Assembly: GCA_024707225.1 (NCBI GenBank)
Contig: JANQAE010000001.1
Location: 1,729,387-1,793,386, forward strand
Length of the DNA: 64,000 nt
Source of the DNA: Dokdonella sp.
GTDB lineage: Bacteria; Pseudomonadota; Gammaproteobacteria; Xanthomonadales; Rhodanobacteraceae
Direction: 5' to 3'
Positions 58,785-64,000 of the stretch are shown in pieces; the stretch's first letter is position 1; each line of letters opens with the position of its first letter. The notes under the pieces are model-generated. The model was given only the letters and a program-made list of their open reading frames with translations, was not told the origin of the DNA and did not search any database. Both the position numbers and the translations under genes were made by a program.

Positions 58785-59819
58785 CTACTCGTCCTCGTCG
58801 GCCGAGGTCAGATGGATCGCGACCGCGGCGGCCGCACTGCCGTCGGACCAGCGCCCGAACACCGGACGCCGGCCGCGCTCGATGAAGCCGGCGGCGGTCC
58901 AGCCGGACAGGCGTGCGTCGGGACCGGCGTATTCGGCCGATACCGCGACGTGGCCGGCCCTGCGCGCGGCGCGCAGCAGCGCGGCGATGCGCGCATGGCC
59001 GATGCCGGTCGCGGCGTCGTCGGACCAGAAGTCGCGCACGTGCACGACGCCGTCCTCGACCTGGCACGCGAACCAGGCACGCAGGGCGCCGTCGGTGCCG
59101 GCCAGCAGCAGATAGCGCGTCCTGGCGAGCGGCGAGTCGTCGAAGCGCCAGCGGGCGAACGCGGCATCGCGTACGCCGACCAGGCCATCGCCTTTCGGCG
59201 AGGCGGACCACAGCGCGTCGAAGCGCGCATCGGCGCGGTCGGCCCAGCTCGCGACCAGCGATTCGCGCGGAGCCCGCACCGCGTCGGCCAGCGCACGGAC
59301 GCGATCGACCACGAAGCCGGCGAGCGCGGCCAGCGGCCGCGGCATCCGGCGCGCGATATAGCCGGCATGGCGCAGCACGCGCGCGCGCCGCACGATGTCG
59401 CCGAGGCGGTCGTAGCCGACCCGCTTGAACACCGCGGCGGCCTTCGGGTTCGGGAAGCCGTAGAGCAGATCGAAGCGCTCGCCGCCGGCGCGCGCCAGCT
59501 CGCCCTGCAGCATCAGCGCCGGGCCGAGCGAGCGATGCTCGGGCAGCACGGCCAGATCGACCAGCACGCCGGCCTGAATCGGCCGGCCGTCGCGCAGCAG
59601 GCGACGCGGACCGGGCGCGGCCGCGCCGACCGCGCTGCCGTCCTCGCCGTGCCGCAGCAGCCGCAGCAGCGGCGCGCCGAACGGACACCGCGCGTAGAAC
59701 CAGTCGTACTTGGCCTGCATGCGCGCGTCCTGGCCGAGATTGCCGCGCCAGATGCCGAGCACGACGTCGCGATCGCGCGCGACCTCGCCGGCTTCGCCCA
59801 CGTAGGCCGGCGCGTTCAC
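58785..59819 (-). CDS. GNAT-like acyltransferase, last gene of the AsnB/ACP cluster
   Basis: A 344-residue protein with two GNAT-like halves (FemAB-like layout). VDLAVLPEHRSLGPALMLQGELA and YGFPNPKAAAVFKRVGYDRLG in the N-terminal half, and HVRDFWSDDAATGIGHARIAALLRAARRAG in the C-terminal half, look like acyl-CoA/ACP-binding folds. GTG at 59819 overlaps the NadE-like stop as GTGA. It could move the acyl group loaded on the cluster's carrier protein onto an amine; this is inference. Confidence 0.78.
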   Translation of the reverse strand: MNAPAYVGEAGEVARDRDVVLGIWRGNLGQDARMQAKYDWFYARCPFGAPLLRLLRHGEDGSAVGAAAPGPRRLLRDGRPIQAGVLVDLAVLPEHRSLGPALMLQGELARAGGERFDLLYGFPNPKAAAVFKRVGYDRLGDIVRRARVLRHAGYIARRMPRPLAALAGFVVDRVRALADAVRAPRESLVASWADRADARFDALWSASPKGDGLVGVRDAAFARWRFDDSPLARTRYLLLAGTDGALRAWFACQVEDGVVHVRDFWSDDAATGIGHARIAALLRAARRAGHVAVSAEYAGPDARLSGWTAAGFIERGRRPVFGRWSDGSAAAAVAIHLTSADEDE

Positions 59820-60805
59820 GCGTGCAGGTCCAGCTCCGCGACCTCGCCGACCAGCACCGGCGGGCGATGCAGGTACTGCGTCGTGCGCCGCTTGTTGCGG
59901 ATGTCGGCGTAGACCGCCTCGGCCTGGTCGACGCCGATGCCGAGCGCGGCGGCGAGTTCGGCGGCCGGGCGGCCGTGATTGAGCGCCCACAAGGCGAGGT
60001 CCATCGAGCGGTACGGCAGCGCGAAGTAGAACTCGTCCTGGCCCTGCGCGAGGCTGTAGGTGTCGGTGGTCGGGATCGCCGCGCAGACGCGCTCGGGCAG
60101 GCCGAGGTGGCGCGCCATCGCGTAGACCTGGGTCTTGTACAGATGCGCGATCGGCTTGACGTCGGCCGAGCCGTCGCCGTTCTTGACGAAGAAGCCCTGG
60201 TCGTACTCGAGCCGGTTCGGCGTGCCGACCACACCGTAGTTGAGACGGTCGGCGTGGTAGTACTCCAGCGTCTTGCGGATGCGCTGCTTGAAATTGGTCG
60301 CCGCGACGATCTGCAGATACTCCGACAGGCCCAGCACGCGCTCGTGCGGCGTGCCGTCGGGCGCTTCGGCGATCAGCTTGAACACGTTGATGCGCCCTTC
60401 GATGCCGCCGTCGATGACGATCTTGAAGCGCCAGCCCTCGCCGTACTCGGGCAGCGCGCGGCGCACCGCGGCGTCGCGCGCCTCGTAGCAGCCGATCGCG
60501 GCCAGCGCCGGCGCGATGTCGACGGTCTCCACGCGCACGCCCAGGTGCTCGGCCAGGATGCGCGCGCGCACCGCGCTGTCGTCGGACGAATCGCGCTCGG
60601 GCAGGATCAGCGCGAACACGCGCTCGGGCCCGAGCGCGCGCACCGCCAGCGCGATGCTGCACGAGGAGTCGATGCCGCCGGAGATCGCCACGACCAGGCC
60701 GCGCTTGTGCAATACGCGCGCGGTGACCTCGCGCAGGCGCGCGGCGATGCGATCGGCCTCCTGGCCGTAGTCCAGATCCAGTACGTCGAAGCTCAAAGCG
60801 CTCAC
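59816..60805 (-). CDS. NAD(+) synthase-like ATP-pyrophosphatase (NadE family, no glutaminase domain)
   Basis: A 329-residue N-type ATP-PPase. The loop SGGIDSS (42-48) binds ATP; GTPNRLEYDQGFFVKNGDGSADVKPIAHLYKTQVYAMA and TTDTYSLAQGQDEFYFALPY are typical of NadE-like proteins. It has no nitrilase domain and so would use ammonia or a partner's glutaminase. Because it is coupled to an acyl-AMP ligase and an ACP rather than NAD genes, it may amidate another acid. GTG at 60805 overlaps the ligase stop. Confidence 0.85.
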   Translation of the reverse strand: MSALSFDVLDLDYGQEADRIAARLREVTARVLHKRGLVVAISGGIDSSCSIALAVRALGPERVFALILPERDSSDDSAVRARILAEHLGVRVETVDIAPALAAIGCYEARDAAVRRALPEYGEGWRFKIVIDGGIEGRINVFKLIAEAPDGTPHERVLGLSEYLQIVAATNFKQRIRKTLEYYHADRLNYGVVGTPNRLEYDQGFFVKNGDGSADVKPIAHLYKTQVYAMARHLGLPERVCAAIPTTDTYSLAQGQDEFYFALPYRSMDLALWALNHGRPAAELAAALGIGVDQAEAVYADIRNKRRTTQYLHRPPVLVGEVAELDLHA

Positions 60806-62334
60806 GAGGCCTCCTGTGCGGCGGCGGGTTCGATCAACAGGGCACGCCGGATCTTGCCGGACGCGGTTTTGGGCAGGGCCGCGACGAACTCGACCTGCTT
60901 GGGAATCTTGTAGGCGGCCAGGCGCGCGCGGCAATGCGCCTTGACGCGATCGGCGTCGGGCGCGGCACCGGCGGCCGGCACGATCACCGCCTTGATCGCC
61001 TGGCCGAGCGTGGCATCGTCGATGCCGACGACGGCGACCTCGGCGACCTCGGCCAGCTCGGCGATCGCTTCCTCGACGTCGAGCGGATGCACGCGGTGCG
61101 CGCCGGTCTTGATCATGTCGCTGCGGCGGCCGGCGAGGAACAGGAAGCCGTCCTCGTCGAGCCGGCCCAGATCGCCGGTGCGCAGCCAGCCGTCCTGCAG
61201 CACGGCGGCGCTGGCCTCGGGGTCGTTCCAGTAGCCGCTCATGACGCCCGGGCCCTGCGCCCAGACCTCGCCGTCGGCGCCGGGCGGCAGATCGCGGCCG
61301 GCCTCGTCGCGGATCGCGATGCGCACGCCGGGGATCGCGACGCCGGCCGAGCCGGGCTTGTCGTCGAGACGATCGGGCGGCAGGTAGGTCAGGCGCGCGG
61401 TCGCCTCGGTCTGGCCGTACATCACGTACAGCGCCGTGCCGGGCAGTGCCGCGCGCAGCCGCGCGGCCAGCGCCGGCGCCATCGCGCCGCCGGCCTGGGT
61501 CAGATAGCGCAGGGCGCCGAGGTCGTAGTCGGCCAGCGGCACGCGGTCGAGCAGCAAGGCGTAGGTGGACGGCACGCCGGAGAAGCCGCTGGCGCGTTCG
61601 CGTGCGAGCGTCTCGACGATCAGATGCGGAAACACCAGATTCGGCTCGATCACCAGGCGCGCGCCGACCGCCAGATGCGTGTGCAGCACCGAGGCGCCGT
61701 AGGAGTAGTAGAACGGCAGGATCGAGACGATGCTGTCTTCGCCGGTCAGCGCCAGATACGCGACGATCGCCTCGACGTTGGCCGCGAAATTGGCCTGGCT
61801 CAGCATCACGCCCTTCGGCGCGCCGGTGGTGCCGGAGGTGTAGAGGATCGCCGCCAGCGCGGACGGATCGAGCGGTTCGGATTCGAGCGGCGCGGCCGAC
61901 AGCGCCTGTGCCCAGCCGATCGCATCGCCGCTGCCGGCGCTCGCCTCGTCGAGCACGACGCGCAGCGGCGGCGGGTCGCATTCGGCCGCCGCCGCGATCG
62001 CGTCGCGGCCGGCCGCCTCGTGCACGAGCACGCGCGCGCCGGCATGGCGCAGCCACGGCGCGAAGTCGCGCGCGCGCGCCTGGGCGTTGAGCGGCACCAC
62101 GGCGGCGCCGGCGATCCACGCGCCGTACCAGGCGATCGCAGCCTCGATGCGGTTGGGCACGATCAGCGCGACGCGGTCACCGGGGCGGCAGCCGGCCGCA
62201 TGCAGACAGCCGGCGAATCGGCGCGCCGCGTCGACGAAGCTGCCGTAGTCGATGCGCTGCGCGCCCTGCACGAGGGCGATGCGCTGCGGCTCGGCCAGAG
62301 CGATCGCCGCGACCCGATCGGCGAGCGCGATCAT
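60802..62334 (-). CDS. AMP-dependent acyl ligase (class I adenylate-forming)
   Basis: A 510-residue ANL-family enzyme that activates an acid as acyl-AMP and probably loads it on the carrier protein coded next to it. Motifs: A3 LYTSGTTGAPKGVMLS, A5 MYGQTEATA, A7 GWLRTGDLG, A8 GRRSDMIKTGAHRVHP, and the catalytic lysine in PKTASGKIRR. The acid cannot be predicted. It is 10 bp after the ACP gene. Confidence 0.92.
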   Translation of the reverse strand: MIALADRVAAIALAEPQRIALVQGAQRIDYGSFVDAARRFAGCLHAAGCRPGDRVALIVPNRIEAAIAWYGAWIAGAAVVPLNAQARARDFAPWLRHAGARVLVHEAAGRDAIAAAAECDPPPLRVVLDEASAGSGDAIGWAQALSAAPLESEPLDPSALAAILYTSGTTGAPKGVMLSQANFAANVEAIVAYLALTGEDSIVSILPFYYSYGASVLHTHLAVGARLVIEPNLVFPHLIVETLARERASGFSGVPSTYALLLDRVPLADYDLGALRYLTQAGGAMAPALAARLRAALPGTALYVMYGQTEATARLTYLPPDRLDDKPGSAGVAIPGVRIAIRDEAGRDLPPGADGEVWAQGPGVMSGYWNDPEASAAVLQDGWLRTGDLGRLDEDGFLFLAGRRSDMIKTGAHRVHPLDVEEAIAELAEVAEVAVVGIDDATLGQAIKAVIVPAAGAAPDADRVKAHCRARLAAYKIPKQVEFVAALPKTASGKIRRALLIEPAAAQEAS

Positions 62335-62344
62335 CGGCGGCGGC

Positions 62345-62593
62345 TCAGGCGCCGAGCCGGCGCGCCAGGAACGCGCTGATCGCGTCGATCGAATCGAAGT
62401 TCGCCGGCACCATCTCCTCCGGCGCGATGCGGATGCCGTGGGTCTCTTCGAGGAAGCCGATCAGCTCGAGGATGCCGGTCGAGTCGACGATGCCGGTGCC
62501 GATCAGCGAGTCGCCGTCGGCCAGGGCGTTCGCGTCGTCCGTGAACAGGAAGTTCTTCAGCACAAACTGCCTGACCTGCTGCCGGTGATCCAT
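62345..62593 (-). CDS. Acyl carrier protein
   Basis: An 82-residue carrier protein that would carry a phosphopantetheine arm on S38 in GIVDSTGILELIGFLE (DST in place of DSL). The four-helix pattern and acidic helix II are normal. It is not the housekeeping acpP, given its neighbours. It lies between the AsnB-like and ligase genes, with 221 bp of non-coding DNA before it. Confidence 0.92.
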   Translation of the reverse strand: MDHRQQVRQFVLKNFLFTDDANALADGDSLIGTGIVDSTGILELIGFLEETHGIRIAPEEMVPANFDSIDAISAFLARRLGA

Positions 62594-62814
62594 GCCTTCC
62601 CCATCTGTCGTTGCGAACCGGCGCGATTATGCCCGAACCCGGTCGGCGCCACGGCATCGCCCGGATGCCCGCTGCCGCGCGCACCGGGCCGAATCGCCGC
62701 GACGGCGGCACGTCGGTCGATGCGCGATACGGCACGCCGAGCCGGGCCCTCCGGCGCAGCGGACCCGGCCCGCGATCCCGCATCGACGCCTGTCGGCCGC
62801 GTCCGGGCCGGACT

Positions 62815-64000
62815 TCAGGCGCCGCGCAGTTCGCGCTCGAGCAGCAGCGTCGAGACGATGCCGACGAAGGCCTGGTTGTCGGCGAAACCGGTCGCGCGGC
62901 CGGCGCGGACCTTGGCGTAGAGCCGGCCGACCGCGTCGGCGTCGAACAGGCCGCTGGCGCGCAGGTTGGCCTCTTCGAGCAGCGCCTCGACGTAGTCGAG
63001 CGGGCGGCCGTCGACGACGAAACTGCTGCTGTCCGGCGCACGGTACGGCTGCTTGGTGCGCTGCGCGATGTCGGCCGGCAGCAGATCGGCCAGCGCCTTG
63101 CGCAGCAGGTACTTCTCGGTGAGGCCGCGGATCTTGTAGGAGGGCGGCAGCCGGTTCGCGAACTCGATCAGCGTGTGGTCCAGATACGGGAAGCGGCCTT
63201 CGATCGAGGCCGCCATCGCGACACGATCGCCCTGCGAGGACAGCAGATAGCCGGCCAGCAGCGTCTTGGCCTCGACGTACTGGTCCTGCGCGAGCGGCGA
63301 CCAGCGGCCGATGCCGGCCGGCAGCCGCGACTCGACCAGGGCCAGCGGATCGCGTTCGGCGGCCGCGGCACGCAACTGCGGCGACAGGAACGTCAGTGCG
63401 CGGCGCGAGGTGGTCCAGCGCGGCAGATGCGCGAACACCGGCCGGCCCAGATGCTCGCGGCCCTGGCTGAAGAACGCGGCCGCGAAGGCCGGATTGCCGA
63501 CCGGCGAGTGCTCCAGATAGCCGTAGAGCCGGCCGAGCAGGGCCGGCCGCCAGCGCGAATCGGGCTGGCGCGCCCAGAACCGGCGCACCTTGGCTTCCTT
63601 GAACAGGTCGTAGCCGGCGAAAACCTCGTCGGCGCCCTCGCCGGTCAGCACGACCGTGTAGCCGGCCTCGCGCACCGCGCCGGCCAGCAGCATCAGCGGC
63701 ACCGCGGCGGTGCGCAGCACCGGCGTCTCGGTGTGTCTGATCAGGCGCGGAAACGCCTCGCCGATGCGGCGCCGGTCGATCTTCAGCGTCGTATGCTCGG
63801 TGCCGAGATGGCGCACCATCGCCAGCTGATGCGCGCTCTCGTCGAACTCCGGCTCGTCGAAAGCGACCGAGAACGTGCGCACCGGCGTCGCCGTGAAGCT
63901 GCGGATCAGCGCGACGATGCCCGACGAATCGAGCCCGCCGCTCAGATACGCGCCGACCGGCACGTCGGCGCGCAGCTGCAGGCGCACCGCGTCGACCAGG
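62815..64000 (-). CDS. Asparagine synthetase B-like amidotransferase (partial, cut by window edge)
   Basis: C-terminal synthetase domain of a glutamine-dependent amidotransferase; the N-terminal glutaminase part lies past base 64000. The ATP loop AYLSGGLDSSGIVALI is near the cut. TGEGADEVFAGYDLFKE and FPYLDHTLIEFANRLPPSYKIRGLTEKYLLRKAL follow, all typical of AsnB. In surface-polysaccharide and exosortase loci such proteins make amides other than asparagine. It probably starts the cluster with the ACP, ligase, NadE-like and GNAT genes. Confidence 0.9.
   Translation of the reverse strand, partial: LVDAVRLQLRADVPVGAYLSGGLDSSGIVALIRSFTATPVRTFSVAFDEPEFDESAHQLAMVRHLGTEHTTLKIDRRRIGEAFPRLIRHTETPVLRTAAVPLMLLAGAVREAGYTVVLTGEGADEVFAGYDLFKEAKVRRFWARQPDSRWRPALLGRLYGYLEHSPVGNPAFAAAFFSQGREHLGRPVFAHLPRWTTSRRALTFLSPQLRAAAAERDPLALVESRLPAGIGRWSPLAQDQYVEAKTLLAGYLLSSQGDRVAMAASIEGRFPYLDHTLIEFANRLPPSYKIRGLTEKYLLRKALADLLPADIAQRTKQPYRAPDSSSFVVDGRPLDYVEALLEEANLRASGLFDADAVGRLYAKVRAGRATGFADNQAFVGIVSTLLLERELRGA

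Overview
The window is high-GC DNA, dense in genes with short gaps, and looks like the chromosome of a gammaproteobacterium of the Xanthomonadales/Lysobacterales, most likely a Rhodanobacteraceae or Dokdonella-like lineage. The reasons are the gene order glmM - tpiA - secG - tRNA-Leu(GAG) - nuoABCDEFGHIJK, a cysteine-poor DksA with a long Lys/Ala/Pro-rich N-terminus, the fabA-fabB pair, and several secreted beta-helix proteins. No rRNA, phage, IS element or CRISPR array was seen. The taxonomic placement is inference from gene content.

Layout. 1-9452 (minus): NADH dehydrogenase I genes nuoA to nuoK, with nuoK cut by the window edge. 9485-14530: tRNA-Leu(GAG), secG, tpiA, a 2-oxoglutarate/Fe(II) oxygenase gene, glmM and dksA. 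14569-22732 (plus): yidD, a dihydroorotase, an M23 peptidase, a cpdB-type nucleotidase lipoprotein, a beta-helix protein with an IPTL-CTERM-like tail, and an Atm1-type ABC exporter. 22850-36440: poorly characterised lipoproteins, membrane and secreted proteins, an SDR, a GAF-GGDEF diguanylate cyclase, a serine hydrolase, a DUF6445-like protein, an orphan FtsX-type permease and an MscS channel. 36677-42074: a Crp/Fnr-like regulator, an ice-binding-like protein with tandem Ig-like repeats, and an M49-like peptidase. 42104-47601: RNA 2',3'-cyclic phosphodiesterase, an esterase, fabA-fabB, an S41 protease and a YkgJ-type protein. 47731-52603 (minus): a complete siaABCD signalling operon led by a Tsx-like outer-membrane protein and a candidate sigma-54 promoter. 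52714-58726: a class A beta-lactamase-like hydrolase, YbiI-type zinc finger, a beta-helix protein, NhaA and a GIY-YIG protein. 58785-64000 (minus): a tight cluster of AsnB-like amidotransferase, acyl carrier protein, acyl-AMP ligase, NadE-like enzyme and GNAT, probably for a surface glycan or secondary metabolite.

Two themes stand out. One is c-di-GMP and surface biology: two diguanylate cyclases, the Sia switch, several exported repeat proteins, IPTL-CTERM-like tails, and a recurring short (I/L)F-x-(D/N)-G-F-E motif. The other is sequence quality: ten otherwise well-conserved genes (nuoG, nuoC, cpdB, the ice-binding-like gene, the M49 gene, fabA, ykgJ-like, siaA, ybiI and the 54.9 kb beta-helix gene) each carry one single-base frameshift, eight deletions and two insertions, mostly in GC-rich runs. 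Because NuoG, NuoC and FabA should be needed, most of these are probably sequencing or assembly errors. These genes are given as full-length CDS with the break noted.
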